Shown here piece after piece: positions 1 to 8,878 of a stretch of DNA of 64,000 bases. The stretch spans positions 50,598-114,597 of the forward strand of contig CAMWRH010000001.1 in the NCBI GenBank assembly GCA_947176605.1. The letters run 5' to 3'. Source of the DNA: an uncultured Porphyromonadaceae bacterium (GTDB lineage Bacteria; Bacteroidota; Bacteroidia; Bacteroidales; Muribaculaceae). Under the pieces are notes generated by a model. It was given only the letters and a program-made list of their open reading frames with translations. It did not search any database and was not told the DNA's origin. Position 1 is the first letter of the stretch. Each line of letters opens with the position of its first letter. The position numbers were made by a program, and so were the translations under genes.

Positions 1-828
1 TACGGTGCCGTTGATCACACCTACCTGTGATGTGGTAAGTGCCAGCCCCCCGGCCGGGACTGAATCAAGCAGGAAAGGTGGCACGAGTTTGATGCATAAT
101 GCTTCAGGCAGCCGGTAAAGCAGCATGAATGCAAGTGCGGCCACTATCCCCGGTTTGCGGAAGAAGGTGAAGAATGTGGATATAAAGTCTCTGCCAATCG
201 TAGACACACGCACTCCCGGCATAGGACAATCTGACGCCGGATGTGGCAATATATACAGATGATAGCAGAAGACTGCGACAAAGAATACCGACAGGATGGC
301 GAATGTCACTGCCCATGCGGAGGCGATGTGGCCCATCGATCTCTCAAGATATCCGGCAAGTATCACCAGTCCTCCTTGCCCGACTACGCTTGCGAGCCGA
401 TAGAACGTAGAGCGGACTCCCACATAAGCCGCCTGTTCCTTTTCGCTGAGTGCGAGTATGTAGAATCCATCGGCGGCCACATCGTGGGTGGCTGATGCAA
501 AAGCCATAAGCCAGAATGCCGCCAAAGTGGCCCCGAGCCAAAGTGTGGTGCCAAGTGAGAATGCCACACATCCCATCGAGAGGGCTATGACGGCCTGCAT
601 ACAGATAATCCAGAGACGCTTGGTGCGGAATAAGTCAAGGAATGGACTCCAGAATGGCTTTATGACCCACGGGAGATAGAGCCAACCGGTATAATATGCC
701 ATATCGGCCTTCGGCATCCCCATGTTGGAAAACATAAGGACCGTGAGCACATTGACTGCAAAATAGGGTAGTCCTTCTGCCACATACAGTGTCGGGATCC
801 AGCTCCATGGAGTACGTTGCTTAATCAT
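1..828 (-). CDS. AmpG-like MFS permease, truncated by window edge
   Basis: Reverse translation from ATG at 828 gives 276 residues that run off the left edge without a stop. The protein opens MIKQRTPWSWIPTLYVAEGLPY and contains many hydrophobic helices. The segments WVIKPFWSPFLD and ASATHDVAADGF are typical of the AmpG/peptidoglycan-fragment permease branch of the major facilitator superfamily, whose characterised members import anhydromuropeptides or related amino-sugar compounds. It would sit in the inner membrane. Its start overlaps the 3' end of the DUF4922 gene by 8 nt, so the two are probably translationally coupled in one operon headed by a secreted amidase. The substrate is inferred from family and context only; roughly the C-terminal third is missing here because of the window, not because of a mutation. 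Confidence 0.8.
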   Translation of the reverse strand, partial: MIKQRTPWSWIPTLYVAEGLPYFAVNVLTVLMFSNMGMPKADMAYYTGWLYLPWVIKPFWSPFLDLFRTKRLWIICMQAVIALSMGCVAFSLGTTLWLGATLAAFWLMAFASATHDVAADGFYILALSEKEQAAYVGVRSTFYRLASVVGQGGLVILAGYLERSMGHIASAWAVTFAILSVFFVAVFCYHLYILPHPASDCPMPGVRVSTIGRDFISTFFTFFRKPGIVAALAFMLLYRLPEALCIKLVPPFLLDSVPAGGLALTTSQVGVINGTV

Positions 829-1729
829 TTTGCTCCGAATCAGAAGAATCATCCACAGGCGGAAGAGCTACCTCAGAATAGACCTTCCGGATATCAGCAT
901 CTGTCATGGCCTTGAAATCGGCAAGCCTTGGCAGTATGATTATCCCGGCCATGTCAATTGCCCCGGGACTTACCATTATCCCCGGCATATCGTCAGACGA
1001 AGTATAACATGACGGACGATGTGCACCCCTCGGCACTATGGCTACCCGCAGGGAGCCGTCGGATCCGAGCCACATGTAGGCATTCACAAGCGAAAGGTCC
1101 TCTGCTCCGGATTTGACATCTTTCCCGCCAATACGGGTCATCACATGCAGGCGTATCATTCCGCTCACATCCGGAGTTATGATATCATAGTACACCTGAA
1201 ATGGCAATGCCGCTATGTCGCCGCCGTCTTCAAGATAGCGCATAAGCGGAAGTTCGGCAGTTCTTACGGCCTGGCAATGCAGATGGTCGGGGGCGGATGC
1301 TCCCGCATGCGCACCGTTGAAAAATACCGTCATACCCGGCAGGCGCTCAGCCATGGATGCCATTTCAATCGGGATATCTCCCTGCGGTACATGCCTGACT
1401 GAGGCTATGGTAAAATGCAGAGGAAAAATAGGGTAGGGATTGACCAGAAAATCCCATCCTGCCACTATTGTCTCAGTGGTCTGCTCAGCCGGACGGTTTG
1501 AACCGCACAGGAAGCACGGGCGCTGCCTGATGGCAGCTGCATCCGTAGGCGCCCCTGTTGATACTTTTCTGGCAGGGTTAAACTGCAAAGCGCCCTCCAG
1601 AGCACCGATTCTGAACGAGCGACGCTCGCTGAATCCAAGCGACTCGTAGTTGGCTCGAGCCAATGGCCAGACTTCAAGCTGGGCATCGCGCAATTCGGCC
1701 AGCTTCTCTATCATTAAAGTTTCATCCAT
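821..1729 (-). CDS. DUF4922 family protein, HIT/GalT-like nucleotidyl transferase or phosphorylase
   Basis: The 302 aa protein carries CFLCGSNRP near residue 95, a paired-cysteine motif like the zinc site of GalT relatives, and PDHLHCQ near residue 150. The latter is the H-x-H-x-Q motif of the GalT/ATP adenylyltransferase branch of the histidine-triad superfamily, in which the middle His forms a covalent nucleotidyl intermediate. This suggests a cytoplasmic enzyme that transfers or phosphorolyses a nucleotide-sugar or dinucleotide. DUF4922 has no assigned reaction that I know of. The gene lies 12 nt after a GT2 glycosyltransferase and overlaps the AmpG-like permease, consistent with sugar-nucleotide handling. 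No signal peptide is visible. Confidence 0.75.
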   Translation of the reverse strand: MDETLMIEKLAELRDAQLEVWPLARANYESLGFSERRSFRIGALEGALQFNPARKVSTGAPTDAAAIRQRPCFLCGSNRPAEQTTETIVAGWDFLVNPYPIFPLHFTIASVRHVPQGDIPIEMASMAERLPGMTVFFNGAHAGASAPDHLHCQAVRTAELPLMRYLEDGGDIAALPFQVYYDIITPDVSGMIRLHVMTRIGGKDVKSGAEDLSLVNAYMWLGSDGSLRVAIVPRGAHRPSCYTSSDDMPGIMVSPGAIDMAGIIILPRLADFKAMTDADIRKVYSEVALPPVDDSSDSEQND

Positions 1730-1741
1730 GATATCGGGGGA

Positions 1742-3130
1742 TTAGACAGAGGATGATTCATTGCCGGTATTCCCTTCGCCTGTAGGGATTCCGGAAGAGT
1801 TGCGCTCATTGCTATGTATGCGGGCTATGAGTTCATTGGTGCGCACAAAGTCTTTGTATGCATTATGCTCATTTACTTTTTCCACAGAGAGAGATGCATC
1901 GGAGTTGCCTGTCCAGCGGCGGCAGTAATAAATGCCGTCAAATATGCGTCCTATTCGGTAATTGCGGCTCAGACGCAGGCACATCGCATAATCTTCGCCA
2001 TAGCTGACATTTGGGAAGAGTATTTCACGCACAACGTCTCTGACATAACCGCGCGGAGCGCCGAATCCGTTGATGCGCAATGCATTATTCGCACCGTTCT
2101 CATCGGTCCACTCCCGATGGTCAATAAGCCCCGGAGGTATCGGATGAAGATTGAAATCCGTCATGAAGTAACTGCCAATGACGGCTGCATACCCTCCTTC
2201 ATAGAACTTGTCGACCATTATCTGCAGTGTATGCTCGGAAGCATAAATATCATCTGAATCAAGCTGAATGGCGAAGAATCCGCACTTGTCGCAAAGCACA
2301 GCCTCATTCCAGCAGCCTCCTATGCCGAGATGCTCGGAGCCGTCAAGGCAGATCAGATGCAGGCGCGGATCGTGAATATTCTCAAGCAATTGACGTGTGC
2401 CGTCGGTCGAAGCATTGTCGACTACGATTACGTTGAACTCAAAATCCGTGATCTGGCTGAGCGCAGATTTCACCGCATCACCGACAGTATCGACACGATT
2501 CCGCACCGGTATCACGACAGAGGCGCGTACGCCGCCTGGCAACTGGCTTTCATGGAATGTGAGCTGAATCTTTTCAGTCGGTGCCAGTGCATCGATTTCA
2601 AAAAGATGCTGATATAGAGCATCCTCCATTTCAGCCTGATAATGGATATTGCGCGGGTCGACGTAATCATGCTGTTTCTCGCCGCTCTTCCGGTAATCCA
2701 CACGTTCTACGGTGTAGAGGTATTCGGGAATCATCTGAAAGAAACGACCCTGACTCAGACGCAACCGCAATGCATACCATCCGCCGTCCATATAGTCGGA
2801 GTCGTCTTCTGAGAAGTCCTCTGTAGCCGTAAGCACATCTGCTGCATTAAGCAGCACAAAGGCTCCGAAATCGAAGTCGTCGCGCACCGAGCCGGGCGTA
2901 TACTGAATCAGCGGATGGTCAAGCAATGATCCATCTGCGTTGATTTCACGATACCATGCATACACCATGGATACATCCGTATCCTCCGCCACCTGGCGGA
3001 GGCGCCGCACTGCGTGCTTCTCCAGATGAATCTCCCGGTCAGTGAATGACACGAGAATATACTGCTCGAGAGGAGTGCGGCATATCTCTTCCCGCAGATT
3101 CTCGACATTTTTAAATCTGTGTATTTTCAT
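1742..3130 (-). CDS. GT2-family glycosyltransferase with a degenerate second GT-A-like N-terminal half
   Basis: The 462 aa product has a clear GT-A glycosyltransferase family 2 core from about residue 205: ASVVIPVRNR opens the nucleotide-binding fold, VVDNASTDGT follows, and LDSDD supplies the DxD metal/nucleotide site. Residues 1-180 also look like the second half of a GT2 fold (VSMVYAWYREINADGS, FDFGAFVLLNAADVL) but lack an obvious DxD, so the protein may be a tandem GT-A with one inactive half. No membrane segment is seen, so it probably works in the cytoplasm or at the inner face of the membrane. It lies between the amidase gene and DUF4922 in the same operon. Donor and acceptor cannot be read from sequence. 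The C-terminal tail is low complexity. Confidence 0.85.
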   Translation of the reverse strand: MKIHRFKNVENLREEICRTPLEQYILVSFTDREIHLEKHAVRRLRQVAEDTDVSMVYAWYREINADGSLLDHPLIQYTPGSVRDDFDFGAFVLLNAADVLTATEDFSEDDSDYMDGGWYALRLRLSQGRFFQMIPEYLYTVERVDYRKSGEKQHDYVDPRNIHYQAEMEDALYQHLFEIDALAPTEKIQLTFHESQLPGGVRASVVIPVRNRVDTVGDAVKSALSQITDFEFNVIVVDNASTDGTRQLLENIHDPRLHLICLDGSEHLGIGGCWNEAVLCDKCGFFAIQLDSDDIYASEHTLQIMVDKFYEGGYAAVIGSYFMTDFNLHPIPPGLIDHREWTDENGANNALRINGFGAPRGYVRDVVREILFPNVSYGEDYAMCLRLSRNYRIGRIFDGIYYCRRWTGNSDASLSVEKVNEHNAYKDFVRTNELIARIHSNERNSSGIPTGEGNTGNESSSV

Positions 3131-3190
3131 TTTGTCTGGTCAGTATTTGTCATTATGGAATTTTCAGGATGCCGGGATGCCGGCTTTCCA

Positions 3191-6100
3191 CTACTTGGAA
3201 AGCTGCAGCAATCCCTGCATCAGGCGGCTGCGCTGATCGGCATCCTTTACCGATTCAATCGGCACTGAGAGCACCGTCACATTTCCTTTGCCATAGGTGG
3301 AGTGCACGCCGGCCGCTTCTCCTGTATCAGAGTATGTGATGATTACTTCGCCATCTGGATTCACCGGGAGAAGCACATCCGGATTCTCAACTATATACTG
3401 GTCTTCATTGATCGTATTCGAATAAGGGATAGTCGAATTGCCCAATGCTATGCCATAAGTGGAGATTTTGCCACTGCGCGGACGCGAAGCGCCTGCAGAG
3501 GGGCGCACATTAAGCACCTGCTCCGCGAAACTGCGGTCGGCATTATCGCTTCTGGAGTCATAAAGATCACTTACCACATAGGCTCCGCTCGCAATCAAAG
3601 AGCCTCCCTGCGCCACATAAGAGCGTAATGCCTCTTGAAGCGGTTTTGGGAAAGCGGTATAGCTGACACCGCTCGTGCCGGAGCCTACTGTAGTGCGCTT
3701 CTGTTTGCCAAGAATAAGGTCGACTACCTTATAATCTTCAAGATTCACTTTGCCTGCCTCAACGGCAGCTGCCGAACAGCTCACGAATCCATAACCGGCA
3801 TCGGCGACAGCCTCTCCATGCACGGCGGGGAAATCAAACGTATTTCCGGCCACAACCGTGCCGACATATGATGATGAACTTCTGCCGAAGCTCTCGCCTG
3901 CATTACGCCGGAATTCTGTCTGATAACCGGTGAACGACGCGTCGTTGATGTAGGGCACTCCGAAATCGTCTTCGGATTTAAACCCGGCGTTGCCGTCCTG
4001 TGAAAAATGTCCCGGAGCCGACACTCTGTCAAATCCGTTGACTATCAGGACCGGCTCACCTTCCTTGCTTGCACGCAACGAAAGTATTTCCGAGGGGAAG
4101 GCGAGTCCTCCATCGTTGGCCGCAATCACTTTATAGGAGTGTATCAGATCGTCAGTCACCTTTACATCGAAATGGGTAGACGAGGTATCACCCACTTTGT
4201 GGAATCCGAGGGTGCCCTCGGTACGTTCGAGTATGACATAACGGTTGGGCATAGCTGTAGATTCCAAAGGATCCGGCACAGGCTCCCAGCTTAATCTGAA
4301 ATGTCCGGTCTTGACCGGAGTGATTGCAAACTCCTTTACCGGAAGCGGCTGGATTACCACCTCCCGGTCTTTACGCTCGGAAATGAATCTTGCCATCGCC
4401 TTATATATGGCTCGCGACACGAGGAACCGGAAATTAGGATCAAGGCCATACTGCATGTCCTTGAAGTTCTGATGGCTCAGAATCTCAATGAGGGTAGTGG
4501 GCACTTCGGCCACACGGGCTTCCAGATAGGATTTATCCCACATGGAGCGACGTGTCCAGTTGGGTTCGTAAGTGCGGCGGATGTCGCCGGTAATCTGGCG
4601 CATCAGCATGTCGGTAAGCATTCGCGAGTTGGTACGCGGAGTGCCGTCGGCATATATGTCGCCATTATTGGTATAATAGATGCCGAGGGTGCCTACCGTA
4701 GAGTCATCGGCTCGCTTGCCGGCATCAGAGTGAAGGGCGAATGATATGTCGACAGGGATTCCAAGTCCTTCGCGCCCCGGGAGCACTCTGGAGCCGCCTG
4801 CAAGGTAATTTACCCAATGTCCGCGCGAAGTGTAATCATCCTTATAATCATCCGTGCCATGGAAGGGGGAATACACTTTTTCAGGGAATCCGGCCCAGTG
4901 CATCCAATAACGCGCACCCTCAAGATATCTCGGCAGCCCCGAAGTGGTGAAGACCGGAGTGCGTCCTGATGAAGGAGCGGGCTGAGGCGCGGGAGTTGCC
5001 GGGGCAGGAGAATCTATATCGTCATCTTCTGACACGTCATCATAATCATCATCATAGGCATCCTCATCATCTACGTCATCCTGCGACGGGACAGTAGTTT
5101 GCGCTATCGGCGTCGATGGATCATAGTATATGTCGGAACGTGATGTGGAACGGGCTATGTTGCCCATGCCGCCGCCTATTTTCACAGCATCGGCAGTGAC
5201 TATACGGTCGCCACCCTTATCGGATACATTGGTGAGTGTCACTACCGGCACCGTGGCACTGTATCCTTCTTCCAACGGGAATGTGCCAAGATAGATCCAT
5301 GTGCCACCACCCATAGTCTGATTTACCTTAAATTCCCGGCTGCCACCCGAGTAATTGACGGTATAATGGGCATCCTCTGTAGAATTGGGAAGTGTCTTGT
5401 AGCTGACGTATACCGCATATTCTCCATCTTCGGGGATATCCGCATACCATCCGGCCACGGAAGGCTTGCCGTTGCGGATGGTCTTTACCTGTCGGTATGT
5501 GCCGTTCTCAAACGGATTCTCAGTGTCGCGGAAATCTGGCAAATCATAAATGAAACCTTCCTTGTCGCCGGTCTCCCATTTATTGGAGCCATTTTGCTCC
5601 ATATACGTTGTCTGTGAGAAAAGCATACCCCCGTCGTTGGTATCATTATCCACGATGACTTCATGACGGTTGTAGTCGCGTTCACGGGGCAGCATCACAT
5701 AAGCACCTGCATTCTCAAGCATGGGCACGAGGAATGGCAGGACATAGCCCATCGTATATGTGTCCTCGAGCGACTGAAACAGGAATGACCTCTGCCACTG
5801 CCATCCGCCCCCCTTGAAGTATCGGCCGTGACTATGCCACAACGCTATTATATCCCCCTCCATCCCTTTCTTGGGATGGACATATGGATTAAGAGCCGTC
5901 ACAAACGGCACATTGGCACGATACTGAGCCGGAAGCTTATCGATCTTATTTATATAATAAGCAAGATTACGCGATCCCACATTCAGTGTGATATTGTAGT
6001 CCGCAATCGAATCCGGCAGATTGCGCCGGATCACCTTGGTAAGTTCGTTGATAAGGTCTTTGCTTACCGGCATATAGGTAAAATTCTCATTCAGTGACAC

Positions 6101-6484
6101 TCCGACCGTGCCCTGTGATTTATTGGGAGTGACACGATTCACCCTTAGTCCGCCGGGATTCTGCTCCTTAGGCATCCAGTCGAGAATAGCACTGTTGACC
6201 TTCAGTGTCAGAGGATCATCCGATGGTTTTTCAACGGCGGGCTGCGTGGTCTTGGGTTTGGTTGAGGCGGCCTTGCGCACTCGATTTGAAGACTTCTTGG
6301 AGGAAGTCTTCTTAGCGGTGGTGCGCTTCTTGGAGGAGGAGGAGGTCTTTTTTCTTGCAGTCTGTGTGGTTTTAGCCTTGGTCTTTTTAGTGGCGGCCAC
6401 ACTCTCGACACCGACCATCGATACCGAGGCTACAATCGCCATTACAAGACAACCCACATATCTTGAGAATCGTAGTTTCTTCAT
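3191..6484 (-). CDS. secreted N-acetylmuramoyl-L-alanine amidase-like protein with inserted golvesin domain ('xanthan lyase' type)
   Basis: The ORF opens upstream at 6511, but the start at 6484 (MKKLRFSRYVG) gives a proper signal peptide of about 31 residues and a 1097 aa protein. After a Lys/Ser/Thr-rich stretch (about 32-90) comes an Amidase_3-like half with WHSHGRY (first zinc His, about 217) and RERD. Then follow a golvesin/Xly carbohydrate-binding-like domain (about 325-450, GWYADIPEDGEYAVYVSY), a very acidic Asp-rich linker, and the second amidase half with ALHSDAG (second zinc His) and TTLIEILSHQNF (candidate catalytic Glu). A fibronectin-III-like module and a C-terminal Rossmann-like region follow. 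Family knowledge suggests cleavage of the MurNAc to L-Ala amide in the periplasm; the annotation xanthan lyase often given to such proteins is probably misleading. It heads the minus-strand operon. Confidence 0.8.
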   Translation of the reverse strand: MKKLRFSRYVGCLVMAIVASVSMVGVESVAATKKTKAKTTQTARKKTSSSSKKRTTAKKTSSKKSSNRVRKAASTKPKTTQPAVEKPSDDPLTLKVNSAILDWMPKEQNPGGLRVNRVTPNKSQGTVGVSLNENFTYMPVSKDLINELTKVIRRNLPDSIADYNITLNVGSRNLAYYINKIDKLPAQYRANVPFVTALNPYVHPKKGMEGDIIALWHSHGRYFKGGGWQWQRSFLFQSLEDTYTMGYVLPFLVPMLENAGAYVMLPRERDYNRHEVIVDNDTNDGGMLFSQTTYMEQNGSNKWETGDKEGFIYDLPDFRDTENPFENGTYRQVKTIRNGKPSVAGWYADIPEDGEYAVYVSYKTLPNSTEDAHYTVNYSGGSREFKVNQTMGGGTWIYLGTFPLEEGYSATVPVVTLTNVSDKGGDRIVTADAVKIGGGMGNIARSTSRSDIYYDPSTPIAQTTVPSQDDVDDEDAYDDDYDDVSEDDDIDSPAPATPAPQPAPSSGRTPVFTTSGLPRYLEGARYWMHWAGFPEKVYSPFHGTDDYKDDYTSRGHWVNYLAGGSRVLPGREGLGIPVDISFALHSDAGKRADDSTVGTLGIYYTNNGDIYADGTPRTNSRMLTDMLMRQITGDIRRTYEPNWTRRSMWDKSYLEARVAEVPTTLIEILSHQNFKDMQYGLDPNFRFLVSRAIYKAMARFISERKDREVVIQPLPVKEFAITPVKTGHFRLSWEPVPDPLESTAMPNRYVILERTEGTLGFHKVGDTSSTHFDVKVTDDLIHSYKVIAANDGGLAFPSEILSLRASKEGEPVLIVNGFDRVSAPGHFSQDGNAGFKSEDDFGVPYINDASFTGYQTEFRRNAGESFGRSSSSYVGTVVAGNTFDFPAVHGEAVADAGYGFVSCSAAAVEAGKVNLEDYKVVDLILGKQKRTTVGSGTSGVSYTAFPKPLQEALRSYVAQGGSLIASGAYVVSDLYDSRSDNADRSFAEQVLNVRPSAGASRPRSGKISTYGIALGNSTIPYSNTINEDQYIVENPDVLLPVNPDGEVIITYSDTGEAAGVHSTYGKGNVTVLSVPIESVKDADQRSRLMQGLLQLSK

Positions 6485-6837
6485 AGAATACAGCCGTTTG
6501 AGATACGGCAATTTACAAATTTAGCAAAATTTCGGATTATACCTTCTATATAACGGTTTAGAAATGGATTCTCACCGTTAAATTTCTTAAAATACACACA
6601 TCCACATCTGCCGGAAACCAAAATACCTATGCTTATCAATCTGCAGCCTCAGCCGCTCACGCGACGCCCATGTCGTGAAGATTATTTGGCCACCGTCACC
6701 TTCAACAGACCGGATCACACCACAGAATCCGCCTCATACCGGAATATTTCACTTTCCCCAATAAATAACAGGACTGAATATTCCGCCATTTCAAAGATTT
6801 TTATTAACTTCGCAATAGAATCTAAACCAGAAATAAA
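6485..6837. other. divergent intergenic region, amidase operon and fumarase
   Basis: No gene is supported in these 353 bases. On the minus strand TAAATTTG (6523 to 6516) matches the Bacteroidetes -7 element ahead of the amidase start, but no good -33 TTG lies 18-21 nt upstream of it. On the plus strand TAACTTCG near 6803 is a one-mismatch -7 candidate for fumarase. The small ORFs listed here (6629-6925, 6715-7005) have no convincing coding character. Confidence 0.5.
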
Positions 6838-8481
6838 ATGGCAACAAAACCCTTCCATTATCAGGATCCTTTCCCCTTGGGAGAAGATACCACCGAATAT
6901 CAGCTCATCACAAAAGACTACGTGAAAGTTGAGAACTGGAATGGACACGAAATGCTCGTGGTCGATCCCGAAGCCCTCACCCTCCTTGCTAATGTAGCTT
7001 CTCACAACTGCTCATTCATGCTGCGTCGCGAGCATAACGAGATGGTCGCCAAGATACTTAGCGATCCGGAAGCCTCCGACAACGATAAGTTTGTGGCCCT
7101 TACGATGCTGCGCAACGCCGAAGTAGCCAGCAAGGGCGTGCTTCCTTTCTGTCAGGATACTGGCACATCCATCTGCGCCGCCTACAAAGGGCAGCATGTG
7201 TGGACCGGGTGCAATGACGAAGAAAAAATATCACTCGGCGTATACAAGACCTACACCGAGAACAACCTCCGCTACTCGCAGAATGCACCCCTGACAATGT
7301 ACGATGAGGTCAACACCGGCTGCAATCTCCCTGCCCAGATAGAGATCCACGCTACGGAGGATGATGAATACAAGTTCCTGTTTGTGGCAAAAGGAGGCGG
7401 CTCAGCCAACAAGACATACCTCTACCAGGAAACGAAAGCCATACTCAACAAGAAGACTCTCGTACCCTTCCTGATTGAAAAGATGAAGACACTCGGCACT
7501 GCCGCCTGTCCCCCGTATCACATAGCATTCGTAATAGGCGGCACCTCTGCAGAGATGAACCTTGCCACCGTCAAGAAAGCCTCGGTAAAATATTACGATG
7601 CCCTCCCCACGACCGGCAATGAATACGGGCGTGCATTCCGTGATATTGAGCTTGAGAAAGAGCTTCTCGAAGCCGCGCAGAACCTTGGACTCGGAGCTCA
7701 GTTCGGCGGCAAATACTTCGCACACGACATCCGCGTAATACGCCTTCCCCGTCATGGCGCATCCTGCCCGGTAGGTATGGGTGTAAGCTGCTCAGCCGAC
7801 CGCAACATCAAAGCCAAAATCAACCGCGAAGGACTTTGGGTGGAAAAACTTGACGAATTCCCCGGCGAACTGATTCCCCAGGAACTGCGCAATGCCGGAG
7901 AAGGGGAAGTGGTAGAGATAGATCTCAACCGCCCGATGAACGAGATACTTGCCGAACTCGACAAATACCCCGTATCGACACGCCTCTCGCTCAAAGGCAC
8001 CATAATCGTAGGCCGGGATATCGCACACGCCAAAATCAAGGAACGCCTTGATGCCGGCGAGCCGATGCCTGAATATCTCAAAAACCATCCGATCTACTAT
8101 GCGGGCCCGGCAAAGAAGCCCGAAGGGATGCCCTCGGGATCATTCGGTCCCACTACAGCCGGTCGTATGGACAGCTATGTCGACCAGTTCCAGAGCGCAG
8201 GCGGCTCAATGATCATGATAGCGAAAGGCAATCGTTCGCAGCAGGTGACCGATGCATGCAAAAAGCATGGCGGATTCTATCTGGGGTCAATCGGTGGTCC
8301 GGCAGCCATTCTGGCTCAAAACAGCATCAAGAACGTGGAACTTCTTGAATACCCCGAACTCGGAATGGAAGCAATCTGGAAGATAGAAGTCGAAAACTTC
8401 CCGGCATTCATTCTGGTAGACAACAAAGGCAACGATTTCTTTAAGCAGATTAAGCCCCGCTGTCCGATGGACTGCAAATAA
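6838..8481 (+). CDS. fumB: fumarate hydratase, class I (iron-sulfur)
   Basis: The 547 aa protein matches class I fumarases (FumA/FumB type, usually about 545-550 aa), which hydrate fumarate to malate with a [4Fe-4S] cluster. Recognisable segments are [50 protein letters not shown] and [10 protein letters not shown]. Cysteines in CQDTG, TGCNLP and the later [11 protein letters not shown] region are candidate cluster ligands. In Bacteroidales this enzyme runs in the fumarate-forming direction of the fermentative succinate branch, which fits the methylmalonyl-CoA mutase genes in this window. The gene is monocistronic, ended by a strong terminator at 8598-8652. The fumA versus fumB symbol is arbitrary. 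Confidence 0.95.
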   Translation: MATKPFHYQDPFPLGEDTTEYQLITKDYVKVENWNGHEMLVVDPEALTLLANVASHNCSFMLRREHNEMVAKILSDPEASDNDKFVALTMLRNAEVASKGVLPFCQDTGTSICAAYKGQHVWTGCNDEEKISLGVYKTYTENNLRYSQNAPLTMYDEVNTGCNLPAQIEIHATEDDEYKFLFVAKGGGSANKTYLYQETKAILNKKTLVPFLIEKMKTLGTAACPPYHIAFVIGGTSAEMNLATVKKASVKYYDALPTTGNEYGRAFRDIELEKELLEAAQNLGLGAQFGGKYFAHDIRVIRLPRHGASCPVGMGVSCSADRNIKAKINREGLWVEKLDEFPGELIPQELRNAGEGEVVEIDLNRPMNEILAELDKYPVSTRLSLKGTIIVGRDIAHAKIKERLDAGEPMPEYLKNHPIYYAGPAKKPEGMPSGSFGPTTAGRMDSYVDQFQSAGGSMIMIAKGNRSQQVTDACKKHGGFYLGSIGGPAAILAQNSIKNVELLEYPELGMEAIWKIEVENFPAFILVDNKGNDFFKQIKPRCPMDCK

Positions 8482-8597
8482 GGCTCCGGCGTATCGACAT
8501 GCAATATTTTGCATAAACGCCAAAAGCCAACCATGTCCGAGATGCCGCGGAAGTCGTGGGCAATCACGATAGATACTTGACCCACACCTTAATAATA

Positions 8598-8652
8598 ATT
8601 GGCCATATCCCATCGTAATACATCGGCGGGATATGGCCAATAGATTTTTTTT
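8598..8652 (+). terminator. intrinsic terminator after fumarase
   Basis: A perfect 14-bp inverted repeat ATTGGCCATATCCC / GGGATATGGCCAAT is followed by AGATTTTTTTT. It lies 116 nt after the fumarase stop and just before the glycogen promoter, so it isolates the two transcription units. Confidence 0.9.
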
Positions 8653-8672
8653 GACTGTTAAATACGTGACTA

Positions 8673-8704
8673 TTTGGATTGTTAGGATAATTTTATTAAT
8701 TTTG
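8673..8704 (+). promoter_or_regulatory. Bacteroidetes-type promoter of the glycogen operon
   Basis: TTTG at 8673-8676 is separated by 20 nt from TAATTTTG at 8697-8704, matching the sigma-ABfr -33/-7 consensus TTTG(N19-21)TAnnTTTG. Transcription would begin near 8711, leaving a leader of about 168 nt. Confidence 0.75.
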
Positions 8705-8710
8705 CAGTCA

Positions 8711-8878
8711 TGATTGCCGAGTCAAATAGAGTAAATTCAAGGCATTCGTGCCAAGCTCTTTCTGTCCGGCTTACGCGTGAATGTATTCACGCGTGATATG
8801 AAGACTTAAGTATATATCTGGCTTCAATTTACGACAAAGCGCCACATAGCGCTTTTACAGGTAATAAGATTTATCACG
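8711..8878 (+). promoter_or_regulatory. hairpin-rich leader upstream of glycogen synthase
   Basis: Three hairpins follow one another between the predicted start of transcription and the glycogen synthase start: GGCA-TTCG-TGCC (8741-8752), a perfect 9-bp stem ACGCGTGAA-TGTA-TTCACGCGT (8773-8794), and AAAGCGC-CACATA-GCGCTTT (8836-8855). The last is followed by T and then ACAGG, so it is only weakly terminator-like. A 28-codon ORF (8710-8796) starts at the predicted transcription start and is probably not translated. A cis-regulatory RNA is possible but I do not recognise a known riboswitch class. Confidence 0.45.

Noticed and set aside
6108-6524. 138-codon plus ORF antisense to the amidase N terminus
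   Set aside because: Caused by the Lys/Thr/Ser-rich low-complexity stretch read on the opposite strand.
8710-8796. 28-codon upstream ORF before glycogen synthase
   Set aside because: Its ATG coincides with the predicted transcription start, and its stop lies in a hairpin stem. No sign of translation.
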